A DNA stretch of 8,610 nt from Holophagaceae bacterium (GCA_003158505.1 PMJK01000033.1:14335-22944); one strand, 5' to 3'; positions 1 through 7,714 are shown, counted from the stretch's first letter. The notes: generated by a model from the letters alone, not told the origin. Numbers and translations: made by a program.

Positions 1-333
1 GCCCAGATCGGCACCACGGGCGCCCTCGAAGTGGCCAAATTCAAGGCCATCACCCTGAAGTCCTACGACGAGGCGGGCCTGGCGGTGGAGGACCTCTACG
101 TCGGCCGGATCGACGCAGTGGTGCTGGACACCCCCACGGCCCGGAACTACGTCCTGCGTAATGAGCGGTACAAGAGCCGGCTCAAGATCGTGGGCAAGCC
201 GTTCACCGATGAGCACTACGGGATCGCCGTGAAGAAGGGCAATCAGAAGGCCCTGGACCTGATCAATCGGGGCCTGGACATCATCCAGAAGGACGGAACC
301 CTGACCAGGCTCGTCCACAAATGGATGGACTAG
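1..333 (+). CDS. Amino acid ABC transporter solute-binding protein, C-terminal part (5' end outside window)
   Basis: The reading frame is open from base 1, so the gene starts upstream; 110 C-terminal residues are visible. The visible part begins AQIGTTGALEVAK, followed by a segment (SYDEAGLAVEDLYVGRIDAV) and an end (GIAVKKGNQKALDLINRGL..GTL..LVHKWMD) that are typical of lobe 2 and the C-terminal helix of family 3 periplasmic solute-binding proteins (SBP_bac_3, the HisJ/GlnH type). The family captures polar amino acids in the periplasm and hands them to the membrane permease. The GTG at 31 is an internal valine, not the start. The gene ends TAG at 331-333, 7 bases before the permease start, which fits one operon with the next two genes. 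The substrate cannot be read from this fragment. Confidence 0.9.
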   Translation, partial: AQIGTTGALEVAKFKAITLKSYDEAGLAVEDLYVGRIDAVVLDTPTARNYVLRNERYKSRLKIVGKPFTDEHYGIAVKKGNQKALDLINRGLDIIQKDGTLTRLVHKWMD

Positions 334-340
334 GTAGCCG

Positions 341-1171
341 ATGACCGATCCCATCCCAGCCACCGGAACGACGAAGGGCCGGCCTTTGGCGGATCCGGCG
401 AGCGCCATGCGCCTCAACGAAAGCTCCCTCATCCCCGGGGACCGCGAGACCCTCGCGGCCTGGAAGATCGCCTTCTTCGGCGCCATCGCCCTCACCGTGG
501 CGCTGCCCCTCTTCCGGCCGCACCCTTTCCTGGAGATCCTCGCCTTCGTGCCGGAGGGGCTCACCGCGACCTTCACGGTCACCTTGGCGTCCATCTGCGT
601 GGCCTTGGTGCTCGGCCTGCTCGCCGGTCTGGGACGCATCGCCCGGACCACGGTGATCAACCGGATCGCCACGGTTTACGTGGAAGTGGTGCGGGGGATC
701 CCGCTGCTGGTCCAGCTGTTCTACATCTACTACGCGCTGGGGCCCCTGCTCCACCTGAATGGGCTCGTCTCGGCCATCGCCGCCCTGTCCATCTGCTACG
801 GCGCCTACCTGGCGGAGATCTTCCGGGCCGGCATCCAGTCCATCCCCAAGGGGCAGATGGAAGCGGCCCTCGCCCTGGGCCTGTCCAGGACCCAGGCCCT
901 GTGGCGGATCATCCTGCCCCAGACCATCCGGGTGATCCTGCCCCCCATCGGCAACGAGTTCATCGCCCTGCTCAAGGATTCCTCCCTGGTGTCCATCCTG
1001 GCCGTGTCGGATCTGCTGCGCCGGGGCCGGGAATACGCCTCGACGACCTTCGACTACCTGGAGGCCTATACCGTCGTGGCCCTCATCTACCTCATCATGA
1101 CGCTCTTTTTCTCCCGTCTGGTGGGCCTCATGGAAGAGAGGATGCGGACCCATGGCCGACAGCATCATTAG
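341..1171 (+). CDS. Polar amino acid ABC transporter permease (HisM/GlnP type)
   Basis: This 276-residue inner-membrane permease subunit carries EVVRGIPLLVQLF at 115-127 and the EAA loop EAALALGLSRTQALWRIILP at 174-193, followed by GNEFIALLKDSSLVS. These are hallmarks of the His/Glu/Gln/Arg/opine permease family. Hydrophobic segments lie at about 42-58, 71-96, 110-135, 142-162, 203-222 and 241-262. The EAA loop is the known docking site for the ATPase. Only one permease is present in view, so a homodimer is likely (inference). The first 40 residues are a polar, low-complexity extension. A later ATG at residue 23 is possible, but the ATG at 341 has an AGG-containing sequence overlapping the upstream stop codon. 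The 3' end overlaps the ATPase gene by 20 bases, consistent with translational coupling. Confidence 0.93.
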   Translation: MTDPIPATGTTKGRPLADPASAMRLNESSLIPGDRETLAAWKIAFFGAIALTVALPLFRPHPFLEILAFVPEGLTATFTVTLASICVALVLGLLAGLGRIARTTVINRIATVYVEVVRGIPLLVQLFYIYYALGPLLHLNGLVSAIAALSICYGAYLAEIFRAGIQSIPKGQMEAALALGLSRTQALWRIILPQTIRVILPPIGNEFIALLKDSSLVSILAVSDLLRRGREYASTTFDYLEAYTVVALIYLIMTLFFSRLVGLMEERMRTHGRQHH

Positions 1172-1886
1172 GATCCAGCAGGCCCGGAAGCGCTTCGGCC
1201 GGGTCGAGGCCCTGCGGGGGGTGGATCTCGAGGTGGCCAGGGGCGAGGTCATCCTCATCGTCGGTCCTTCGGGTTCGGGCAAGAGCACCCTGCTCCGGTC
1301 CGTGAACCGCCTGGAGACGCTCAGCTCGGGAGAGATCTGGATCGAGGACACCTGCGTGACCAGCCCCCACGCCGATATCCGGCGGATCCGGGAGGAAGTG
1401 GGCATGGTGTTCCAGAGCTTCAATCTGTTTCCGCACCTATCCGTGACCGAGAACATCACCCTCGCCCCGGGCATCGTGAGGCGGGAGCAGGCCTCAGTGA
1501 CGCTCGAGCGCGCCGGGGCCCTGCTGGCGCGCGTGGGGCTTTCGGACAAGGCCCACGCCTATCCCGACCAGTTGTCCGGCGGCCAGCAGCAGCGGGTCGC
1601 CATCGCCCGGGCCCTGGCCATGCAGCCGAAGATCATGCTGTTTGACGAACCCACCAGCGCCCTGGACCCGGAAATGATCAAGGAGGTCCTGGACGTCATG
1701 CTGGACCTGGCCCGGGAGGGCATGACCATGCTGGTGGTCTCCCACGAGATGGGTTTCGCCCGCGCCGCGGCCGACCGGGTGGTCTTCATGGATGAGGGCC
1801 TGGTGGTGGAATCCGGCCCGCCCGACGAGCTCTTCAACCGCCCCAAGGAAGAACGCACGCGGTCCTTCCTGGAACACATCCTCTAG
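1152..1886 (+). CDS. Polar amino acid ABC transporter ATP-binding protein (GlnQ/HisP type)
   Basis: This 244-residue cytoplasmic ATPase powers the transporter formed with the two upstream genes. All nucleotide-binding motifs are intact: Walker A GPSGSGKST at 38-46, Q-loop Q88 in GMVFQSFNLFPH, signature LSGGQQQR at 141-148, Walker B IMLFDEP at 161-167 with catalytic E166, D-loop SALD at 169-172 and switch histidine H198 in VVSHEMGFA. The QSFNLFPH and SHEMGFAR variants and the length are typical of the polar amino acid importer subfamily. The ATG at 1152 lies inside the permease gene and follows a purine-rich GAAGAGAGGA at 1133-1142. The gene ends TAG at 1884-1886, three bases before the stop codon of the convergent glcF. 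Confidence 0.96.
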   Translation: MADSIIRIQQARKRFGRVEALRGVDLEVARGEVILIVGPSGSGKSTLLRSVNRLETLSSGEIWIEDTCVTSPHADIRRIREEVGMVFQSFNLFPHLSVTENITLAPGIVRREQASVTLERAGALLARVGLSDKAHAYPDQLSGGQQQRVAIARALAMQPKIMLFDEPTSALDPEMIKEVLDVMLDLAREGMTMLVVSHEMGFARAAADRVVFMDEGLVVESGPPDELFNRPKEERTRSFLEHIL

Positions 1887-1889
1887 CGT

Positions 1890-3128
1890 CTACACGCTCA
1901 GGCTCTGGTCGATCAGTTCGATCCAGTGCTGCACGGGCACGGGCGTGCCCGCCTGCAGGTGGGCGATGCACCCGGCGTTGGCGCTGACGATCACGATTGG
2001 TGACCCCGCGGTGAGGGACTCCACCTTGAGATCGCGCAGCTGCTCCGCCAACTCCGGTTCCAGGATGGAATAACTGCCGGCCGCCCCACAGCACATGTGC
2101 CCGTTGGATACGGGCCTGGGCGTGAATCCCGCCGCCCGCAGCAGGCCCTCCACCACGCCCCGGATCTGCTGGCCGTGCTGCAGCGTGCAGGGGCTGTGGA
2201 AGGCCGTCGCGACCCCCTGCCGGTCCTTCCGGGTGCCCTCCAGCAGGGCGGTCAGGGGCTCCTGCTCCTTCGCGATCACTTCGCTGAGATCCCGCACGGC
2301 CGCCGCCACTCGGGCGGCCTTGGACGCATAGGCCGGATCGTCCTGCAGCAGGTGGCCGTAGTCGCGCACATGGACGCCGCAGCCGGATGCGGTCATGACG
2401 ATGGCCTCGGCCCCGGCCTCCAGCAGGGGCAGCCAGGCATCGATGAGGCGGCGCGCATCCTCGCGGGCCGCCTCCACATCGTTGAGGTGGAACCGGACCG
2501 CGCCGCAGCACCCCACGCCCGGCGCGTCCAGCAGGGTGATGCCCAGGCGGTCCAGCACCCGCGCCGCCGCCGCATTGATGTTGGGGTACATCGAAGGCTG
2601 CACACAGCCGGCCAGCTCGATCATCTTCCGCTCATGGGTGTTCGAGGGGCGGGTGCCCGCCCCGGTTCGTTCGGGAACCTTGGCCTGGAGGACCCGCGGC
2701 AGCAGCGGGCGCACCAGCCGGCCCAGCCTCAGGGCCGCGCCGAAGAGACCGGCTCGGGGCAGCGCGTTTCTGAGGACGCCTCGGAGCAGCCGATCCCGCC
2801 CCTTGCGCGGCACTTTCGCATCCACCACCTCGCGCCCGATGTCCAGCAGCCGCGAATAGTGCACCCCCGAGGGGCAGGTGGTCTCGCAGGAGCGGCAGTT
2901 CAGGCAGCGATCCAGGTGCAGCTGCGTCTTGGCCGTGGGCTCCTCGCCTTCCAGCACCGACTTGATGAGGTAGATGCGCCCCCGGGGGCCATCCAGCTCA
3001 TCCCCCAGCACCTGGTAGGTGGGACAGGTGGCCGTGCAGAACCCGCAGTGCACACAGGCCCGCAGGATGGCCTCGGCTTCCTGCCCGGCCCTGGTGCCCT
3101 TGATGAAATCAGCGAGGTGGGTTTCCAT
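1890..3128 (-). CDS. glcF: Glycolate oxidase (dehydrogenase) iron-sulfur subunit GlcF
   Basis: This 412-residue protein is about the length of E. coli GlcF (407). It passes electrons from the flavin subunits toward the respiratory chain during oxidation of glycolate to glyoxylate. Two [4Fe-4S] motifs are at the N-terminus: CVHCGFCTATCP (C25, C28, C31, C35) and CLNCRSCETTCP (C75, C78, C81, C85). Two cysteine-rich CCG domains follow: C175, GCCGA at 206-210 and ASGCG around C250; then HSPCTLQH around C314, MCCGAAG at C346-C347, and C387. The stretch NAAAARVLDRLGI plus HWIELID near the end strongly recalls GlcF rather than LldE-type lactate proteins. The start at 3128 is fixed by the glcE stop: TGATG on the minus strand, a one-base overlap. 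The frame stays open upstream to 4127, but that part is antiframe of glcE. Confidence 0.95.
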   Translation of the reverse strand: METHLADFIKGTRAGQEAEAILRACVHCGFCTATCPTYQVLGDELDGPRGRIYLIKSVLEGEEPTAKTQLHLDRCLNCRSCETTCPSGVHYSRLLDIGREVVDAKVPRKGRDRLLRGVLRNALPRAGLFGAALRLGRLVRPLLPRVLQAKVPERTGAGTRPSNTHERKMIELAGCVQPSMYPNINAAAARVLDRLGITLLDAPGVGCCGAVRFHLNDVEAAREDARRLIDAWLPLLEAGAEAIVMTASGCGVHVRDYGHLLQDDPAYASKAARVAAAVRDLSEVIAKEQEPLTALLEGTRKDRQGVATAFHSPCTLQHGQQIRGVVEGLLRAAGFTPRPVSNGHMCCGAAGSYSILEPELAEQLRDLKVESLTAGSPIVIVSANAGCIAHLQAGTPVPVQHWIELIDQSLSV

Positions 3129-4174
3129 CAGAGGTCCGGGAGCAGGCGCCCGGGGTTGAAGACCCCATGCGGATCGAAGACAGCCTTCAGGCGCCGATGG
3201 ATGACGGCCAGGGGCGCCGGGAGGGGCGTGAAGACACCCGTAGCCCGGTCCCCGCCCCGGAACAGGGTGGCGTGGCCCCCGGCCCTGCGCGCCCTTTCGC
3301 GCAGCGCGACCGGATCGGGATCCCCCCGCAGCCAGCGCTGGGCGCCGCCCCATTCGATGAGCGTGTCTCCCGGCAGGTCCAGCGGGGTAGCGGTGGATGG
3401 CAAGGAAAGGCGCCACAGGGGCGCGTCCCCCGCGAAGAAGGGGTGCCGCTGGTCCCGCAGCGCCACCCAGTAGTCCGCAGCTTCCCCGTCGGGCACCCGC
3501 TCCCCACCCAAAGTCCCGCAGGCATCCCGGACCGCCGCTTCGGCCCCCGCGAGCCGGACCAGCAGCCGCTGGCCTTCCCAGGCCGTGGCCGTGATGGGAA
3601 GGGGCCGTCCGGCCCAGTGGTTCATCGTTTCCAGGGCCTGGTCCAGGGGCAGCTGGAACCGCAGGGTGGCCTGGGCCACGGGCAGGGGCAGCACCTTGAT
3701 GGACACCTCGAGGATCAGGCCCAGGGTGCCCAGGCTGCCGGCCATCAGACGGGACACATCGAAACCGGCCACGTTCTTCATCACCTGGCCACCGAAGGTC
3801 AGCACCCGTCCTTCGCCGTCCAGGACCTTCGCGCCCAGCACGAAGTCCCGCATGGCCCCGTAGCTCGCCCGCCCCGGCCCCGATAGCCCGGCGGCCAGGG
3901 CCCCGCCGAGGGTGGCGGCACCCTGGAAACTGGGCGGCTCGAAGGCCAGCCACTGGCCGCGCTCTGCCAGCGCCGAGCCCAGCTCCGCCAAAGGGGTGGC
4001 AGCCCGGGCCGTCACCACCAGCTCCGTGGGTTCGTAGGTGACGATGCCGCGGTGGGCGCTCACATCCAGCAGTTCCCCGGCCAGGGAACCTCCGTAGAAA
4101 TCCTTGCTGCCCCCGCTGCGGATGCAAAGCGGCGTGCGCTTCAGGATGCGTTCCCGGAAGGCCTCGATGCTCAC
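3128..4174 (-). CDS. glcE: Glycolate oxidase (dehydrogenase) FAD-binding subunit GlcE
   Basis: This 348-residue protein (E. coli GlcE is about 350) is the smaller flavoprotein-like subunit required with GlcD and GlcF. It has a PCMH/VAO-type FAD-binding domain: LCIRSGGSKDFYGG at 16-29 (the pyrophosphate-binding loop), GAATLGGALAAGLSGPGRASYG at 85-106 and GGQVMKNVAGFDVSRLMAGSLGTLG at 128-152. The C-terminus FDPHGVFNPGRLLPDL matches the usual end of this family. The start is GTG at 4174, overlapping the glcD stop in GTGA (4 bases), with GGAG at 4180-4183 five bases upstream. The end overlaps glcF by one base. Presence of a separate GlcE distinguishes this operon from single-flavoprotein D-lactate dehydrogenase operons. 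Confidence 0.95.
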   Translation of the reverse strand: MSIEAFRERILKRTPLCIRSGGSKDFYGGSLAGELLDVSAHRGIVTYEPTELVVTARAATPLAELGSALAERGQWLAFEPPSFQGAATLGGALAAGLSGPGRASYGAMRDFVLGAKVLDGEGRVLTFGGQVMKNVAGFDVSRLMAGSLGTLGLILEVSIKVLPLPVAQATLRFQLPLDQALETMNHWAGRPLPITATAWEGQRLLVRLAGAEAAVRDACGTLGGERVPDGEAADYWVALRDQRHPFFAGDAPLWRLSLPSTATPLDLPGDTLIEWGGAQRWLRGDPDPVALRERARRAGGHATLFRGGDRATGVFTPLPAPLAVIHRRLKAVFDPHGVFNPGRLLPDL

Positions 4175-5715
4175 AGGCGCTCCAGTTCCGGGAATTTCAG
4201 TTCCCCGCGGTGAACGTGCATGCGCCCCATCTCGGCGCAGCGGTGCAGGGAGGGGATCGCCTTGATGGGGTTGAGCAGTCCCTGGGGATCGAAGGCGCGC
4301 TTGATGCCGTGGAAGGCCTTCAGCTCGTCAGAGGTGAACTGCTCACACATGGCGTTGAGCTTCTCGAAGCCCACGCCATGCTCGCCGGTGATGGTCCCGC
4401 CCAGCGAGACGGACAACCGGAGGATTTCCGCCCCGAAGGCCTCGGTGCGTTCTAGCTGGCCAGGTACGTTGGCGTCATAGAGAATCAGTGGATGCAGGTT
4501 GCCGTCGCCGGCATGGAAGACGTTGATGCAGCGCAGACCGTAGGTCTTCTCCATGGCGCGGATGGCGGTCAGCATGTCGCCGAGACGCTTGCGGGGGATC
4601 GTGCCGTCCATGCAGTAGTAATCGGGCGAGATGCGTCCAGCCGAGGGGAAGGCCGCCTTGCGCCCCGCCCAGAACCGGATGCGTTCGACCTCGTTTCGCG
4701 AGACGCGGATCCCCGTGGCACCGCTGCGTTCGAGCACGGCCCGCATGCGGGCGATCTCCTCCGCCACTTCCTGGGGCGTGCCGTCCGATTCGCAGAGCAG
4801 GATGGCGACGGCATCGAGGTCGTAACCCGCGTTGACGAAGGGCTCCACCGCCGCGGTGACGCCCTGGTCCATCATCTCCAGGCCGGACGGGATGGAGCCC
4901 GCGGCGATCACGGCCGCCACCGCTTCGCCCGCCTTCCTCACATCGTCGAAGCTGGCCATGATGCATTGGGCCGTCTGCGGCTTGGGGGAGAGCCGGACGG
5001 TCACTTCCGTGACGACGCCGAGGAGCCCCTCGGAGCCGATGAACAGGGCCAGCAGGTCGTAGCCGGGCGCGTCCAGGGCGTGGCTCCCGAGCTCCAGGAT
5101 GTCGCCCTCGATGGTCACGACCCGGATGCGGAGCACGTTGTGCACGGTGAGGCCATACTTGAGGCAGTGCACACCACCGGCGTTCTCCGCCACGTTCCCG
5201 CCGATGGTGCAGGCGATCTGGGAACTCGGGTCGGGCGCGTAGTACAGGCCATGGGGCAGGGCCGCCTCGGAGATCGCCAGATTCCGCACCCCTGTCTGCA
5301 CCACAGCCACCCGAGCCACGGGGTCGAGGTGGAGGATGCGGTTGAGCTTCGCCAGGCTCAGCAGCACCCCCTGGGGGTGGGGCATGGAGCCGGCCGAAAG
5401 GCCCGTCCCCGCGCCCCGCGGCACGATGGGGACGCCCGCCCGGTGACAGGCTCTCAGGATGGCCACCACCTGCGCTTCGTCTTCGGGCAGGGCCACGGCC
5501 AGGGGCAGCCTGCGGTAGGCGGACAGGCCGTCGCATTCGTAGGGCCGCAGCAGTTCCTCGTCGGTGATGAGCGAACCGGGCGGCAGGATGGCACGCAGTT
5601 CCGCCAGCAGGGCTTCAGGAGCCGCCTCTGGAAAGTCCGGGTCCCGGTCGGGGGTGTGTTCGCGCACCTTCACTCCCGGCTTCCGGTCCTCATGCGCCCC
5701 GGCGGGGTCAGCCAT
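4171..5715 (-). CDS. glcD: Glycolate oxidase (dehydrogenase) catalytic FAD subunit GlcD
   Basis: This 514-residue protein (E. coli GlcD 499) oxidises glycolate to glyoxylate with FAD as first electron acceptor. It shows ITDEELLRPYECDGLSAYRRLP at 50-71, PRGAGTGLSAG at 99-109, PDPSSQIACTIGGNVAENAGG at 161-181 (FAD-binding domain), GSEGLLGVVTEV at 227-238, and the C-terminal active-site histidines in NVFHAGDGNLHP (398-409) and TGEHGVG (443-449). The family also contains D-lactate dehydrogenases; GlcE and GlcF next door and the YECDGLSAYR motif favour glycolate, although relaxed 2-hydroxyacid use is possible. The ATG at 5715 has AAGGGG two bases upstream, which is close. A GTG at residue 15 (5671-5673), preceded by GGAAG six bases upstream, is a credible alternative start that would remove a poorly conserved tail. 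Confidence 0.96.
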   Translation of the reverse strand: MADPAGAHEDRKPGVKVREHTPDRDPDFPEAAPEALLAELRAILPPGSLITDEELLRPYECDGLSAYRRLPLAVALPEDEAQVVAILRACHRAGVPIVPRGAGTGLSAGSMPHPQGVLLSLAKLNRILHLDPVARVAVVQTGVRNLAISEAALPHGLYYAPDPSSQIACTIGGNVAENAGGVHCLKYGLTVHNVLRIRVVTIEGDILELGSHALDAPGYDLLALFIGSEGLLGVVTEVTVRLSPKPQTAQCIMASFDDVRKAGEAVAAVIAAGSIPSGLEMMDQGVTAAVEPFVNAGYDLDAVAILLCESDGTPQEVAEEIARMRAVLERSGATGIRVSRNEVERIRFWAGRKAAFPSAGRISPDYYCMDGTIPRKRLGDMLTAIRAMEKTYGLRCINVFHAGDGNLHPLILYDANVPGQLERTEAFGAEILRLSVSLGGTITGEHGVGFEKLNAMCEQFTSDELKAFHGIKRAFDPQGLLNPIKAIPSLHRCAEMGRMHVHRGELKFPELERL

Positions 5716-5802
5716 GGCCCCTTGCCCCGCTGCAACTGGCTGGCCAAACAGGATTCGGCGGGAAACACGGGCATGGGGCCTCTTGAAGGAAGCGAGTGTC
5801 CC

Positions 5803-5832
5803 TGGATACTCCTGTCATGAAGGCCATGTCAA
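5803..5832 (-). promoter_or_regulatory. Possible sigma-70-type promoter of glcDEF
   Basis: On the minus strand, a perfect TTGACA (5827-5832) is followed after 18 bases by TATCCA (5803-5808), which matches only three positions of the -10 consensus. It would give a leader of roughly 80 bases before glcD. No operator resembling a known glycolate regulator site was recognised. The -35 match is direct; the assignment is inference. Confidence 0.35.
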
Positions 5833-5843
5833 GCGTGAGGCTT

Positions 5844-5889
5844 GAAGACGAGGTCGAGCGTCCCGTCTTCGTTCCTTGAAAACCAAGGA
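5844..5889. repeat. Two adjacent small inverted repeats between the parvulin gene and glcD
   Basis: TCCTTG (5873-5878) pairs with CAAGGA (5884-5889) across a 5-base loop, and GAAGACG (5844-5850) pairs with CGTCTTC (5864-5870) across 13 bases. Reading leftward they directly follow the parvulin gene stop at 5902 and precede the proposed glcD promoter. This is where a terminator would sit, but no T-run follows either stem, so rho-independent termination is unproven. The rest of 5716-5901 shows nothing else I can name. Confidence 0.4.
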
Positions 5890-5901
5890 TATGTTCTGGT
5901 C

Positions 5902-6906
5902 TCAGGGTGCCTTGGGGGTGGCTAGAGGCTTTTCAGGCGAGTCCGGAAGGCCCGAGACCTCCCGATAACCCACGTCCTTCTTGGCCTGATCCATGACCTC
6001 CTGCTTCAGTTTCTCCTGGCGCTCGGGGATCATCTGCTTCCGGACCGTGTCCTTCACCTTCTCGAAATCGGCAGGTTCCTTGGGATGGCGGGCCACCACC
6101 TGGATGAGGTGGTAACCGAAGGTGGTCTTGACCGGTTCTCCGACCTGGCCGATCTCCTGTTTTCGAACAGCCTCCTCGAACTCCTTGGCGAAGCGCCCAT
6201 AGGGAACGTCGGTGTAAAGACCACCCTTGTCCTTGCTTCCGGGATCGTCGGAGAACTCCTTGGCCAAGTCCTCCAGCTTCTTCCCGGCCTTCAGTTCTTC
6301 TTGGATTTTGCCGAGCCTGGCCATGGCCTCCTCCTCAGTCAGGCCCTTGCCCCCTGGCATGCCCTTGAGACTCACCAGGATGTGGCGGGCGGTGAATTTC
6401 TCCTGAGTGGCATACCGTTCACTGTTGGCTGTGAAATAGGCTCGGACCTCTTCTTCCGTCGGGTTCTCGGCCTTCGCTTTCAGCTTCTGGGTGGGGCTTC
6501 CGGGCCGGTCTTCGTCCATGAGAACCCTGGCATAGCACTGCTGCTCCAGGGCGGCGAGGAGGGTCTTGAATTCGGGGGTGGTCTGGAGCTTGTCCTTCCG
6601 TCCCTTGGCGGCCAGGATCTGCAGTTCCAGATACTGCTTTTGCACCTGGGCGCGGTTGGCGGGGTTCTTGCGAACCATCTCTGCCCGGGGTCCGGCCATC
6701 ACCTTCAGCCACTTGGTGAAATCGCCATAGGTGATCTTCTTCTTCCCCAGGTACGCGATTACCTCGCTTTCCGGAGGTTCCGGGGCCATGGCGGCAGCCT
6801 TTCCCGGCATGGCGAAGGGCTTGGGAGACATCGGACTGGGTGGCGTCGGAGTCGGGGCTTGCGCGACGAGGGTCAGGGCGATAAGAGGGAAGAATGTCTT
6901 GAGCAT
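5902..6906 (-). CDS. Exported parvulin-type peptidyl-prolyl cis-trans isomerase (PpiC/SurA/PrsA-like)
   Basis: This 334-residue protein opens with a signal-like sequence, MLKTFFPLIALTLVAQA, then a Pro/Ala/Met-rich linker to about residue 46. A SurA/PrsA-like N-terminal helical region (about 47-165, ESEVIAYLGKKKITYGDFTKWL onward) precedes one rotamase domain (about 172-273) with TARHILV, LAKEFSDDPGSKDKGGLYTDVPYGRFAKEFEEAV and TTFGYHLIQVVAR, all typical of parvulins. A charged helical tail follows, then a Pro-rich end. The family catalyses prolyl isomerisation and chaperones outer-membrane or secreted proteins in the periplasm. Only one parvulin domain is present, where E. coli SurA has two. 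The frame is open upstream to 7167, but that part runs antisense through the marC-like gene, and the signal peptide sets the start at 6906. It stands alone, divergent from the marC-like gene. Confidence 0.92.
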   Translation of the reverse strand: MLKTFFPLIALTLVAQAPTPTPPSPMSPKPFAMPGKAAAMAPEPPESEVIAYLGKKKITYGDFTKWLKVMAGPRAEMVRKNPANRAQVQKQYLELQILAAKGRKDKLQTTPEFKTLLAALEQQCYARVLMDEDRPGSPTQKLKAKAENPTEEEVRAYFTANSERYATQEKFTARHILVSLKGMPGGKGLTEEEAMARLGKIQEELKAGKKLEDLAKEFSDDPGSKDKGGLYTDVPYGRFAKEFEEAVRKQEIGQVGEPVKTTFGYHLIQVVARHPKEPADFEKVKDTVRKQMIPERQEKLKQEVMDQAKKDVGYREVSGLPDSPEKPLATPKAP

Positions 6907-6985
6907 GGCCGTCCCGAAGAAATGCGAACCGATCCGGAATGGATGGTGCGTCCTATTTTTACGATAGTCTGCGGATGGAGGCCAT
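6907..6985. promoter_or_regulatory. Divergent intergenic region between the parvulin and MarC-family genes
   Basis: These 79 bases must carry the start signals of both divergent genes unless their promoters lie inside the coding regions. The only AT-rich patch is at 6954-6966. It contains TACGAT (+, 6960-6965) and, on the other strand, TATCGT (6961-6966), each a four-of-six match to a -10 element, but neither has a convincing -35 element. GGATGGAG at 6973-6980 is the ribosome-binding site of the plus-strand gene. Confidence 0.35.
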
Positions 6986-7654
6986 ATGGCGGTTTTCGTG
7001 CCTTTCCTGAAATCCATGCTGCTCATACCCCTGACGCTGCTGCCCATCATCAACCCGCTCAGCGGCATGCCGGTCTTCACTTCCCAGGCAGGCCACAACC
7101 CGACAGTGGTGCGGAAAATGGCCCGCCAGATCGCCATCAATTGCTGGTTCATCCTCGTGGCCTCCATTCTGATCGGCCACTATCTGCTGGATATTTTTGG
7201 CATCTCTCTGGCCATTGTGCGCATTGCCGGTGGGCTTCTGGTGGCGGCCTCGGGCTGGCGCATGCTGTCCCACACAGAGGAGGACGAAGTGATGAAGGCC
7301 GTCGCGAAGGAAACCTCCGACCTTCCGGATGCGGAGATTGCGCGGCGAAGCTTCTTCCCCATCACCTTCCCCCTCACGACTGGACCGGGCACCATTGCCA
7401 CGTCCATCGCACTGGGTGCCCATTTCCCCAAGACACCCCTGCGCTACTTTCTGGGGGCCATGGATGCGGTCCTGGGCGCAGGCATCACCGTTCTGGTCAT
7501 CTATATTTGCTACCGCCATGCTCCCGCCATGCTTTCCAAGCTTGGGGAAATCGGCACCATGGTCATGATGCGGCTATTCGCCTTCATTCTCTTGTGCATC
7601 GGAGTCGAGATCCTCTGGACAGGCTGGGCCAGCCTCAATCACATCGCATCCTAG
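6986..7654 (+). CDS. MarC family (UPF0056) integral membrane protein
   Basis: This 222-residue protein is hydrophobic throughout, with about six membrane segments near 8-27, 51-70, 73-92, 125-145, 155-176 and 195-213. Family motifs are visible: INPLSGMPVF at 22-31, RIAGGLLVAASGWRML at 79-94, FPLTTGPGTIATSI at 128-141, and a closing RLFAFILLCIGVEILWTGW. Length and layout fit the MarC/UPF0056 family of inner-membrane proteins. Their biochemical role is not established; the old link to multiple antibiotic resistance in E. coli was later withdrawn. The ATG at 6986 is preceded by GGATGGAG with a five-base gap. It appears monocistronic, as the next gene is 313 bases away. Confidence 0.92.
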   Translation: MAVFVPFLKSMLLIPLTLLPIINPLSGMPVFTSQAGHNPTVVRKMARQIAINCWFILVASILIGHYLLDIFGISLAIVRIAGGLLVAASGWRMLSHTEEDEVMKAVAKETSDLPDAEIARRSFFPITFPLTTGPGTIATSIALGAHFPKTPLRYFLGAMDAVLGAGITVLVIYICYRHAPAMLSKLGEIGTMVMMRLFAFILLCIGVEILWTGWASLNHIAS

Positions 7655-7714
7655 TCGGTCCGGAAAAGCCCATCACGCGTCAGGCGCCAGGTCTCGGAAG
7701 CATGCCTCGGCCGC

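Noticed and set aside
281..1549. 422-residue open frame on the minus strand
   Set aside because: Antisense to the permease and ATPase genes, which have clear family motifs; the composition is a typical high-GC shadow.
1934..1951. GC-rich hairpin CGGGCAC/GTGCCCG as a terminator of the ABC operon
   Set aside because: It lies within glcF coding sequence and has no T-run; likely due to codon content, so it is mentioned only in the convergence finding.
2097..3473. 458-residue open frame on the plus strand
   Set aside because: Antisense to glcF and glcE; no recognisable domain, biased His/Gln/Arg/Pro composition.
3129..4127. Upstream extension of the glcF frame, giving a 745-residue open frame over 1890-4127 (-)
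   Set aside because: The extra part is Gly/Ala/Arg/Pro-rich out-of-frame reading of glcE; GlcF homology begins exactly at the ATG at 3128.
4492..5820. 442-residue open frame on the plus strand
   Set aside because: Antisense to glcD, with shadow-type composition.
6907..7167. N-terminal extension of the parvulin frame to 7167
   Set aside because: It overlaps the marC-like gene antisense and would bury the signal peptide that starts at 6906.
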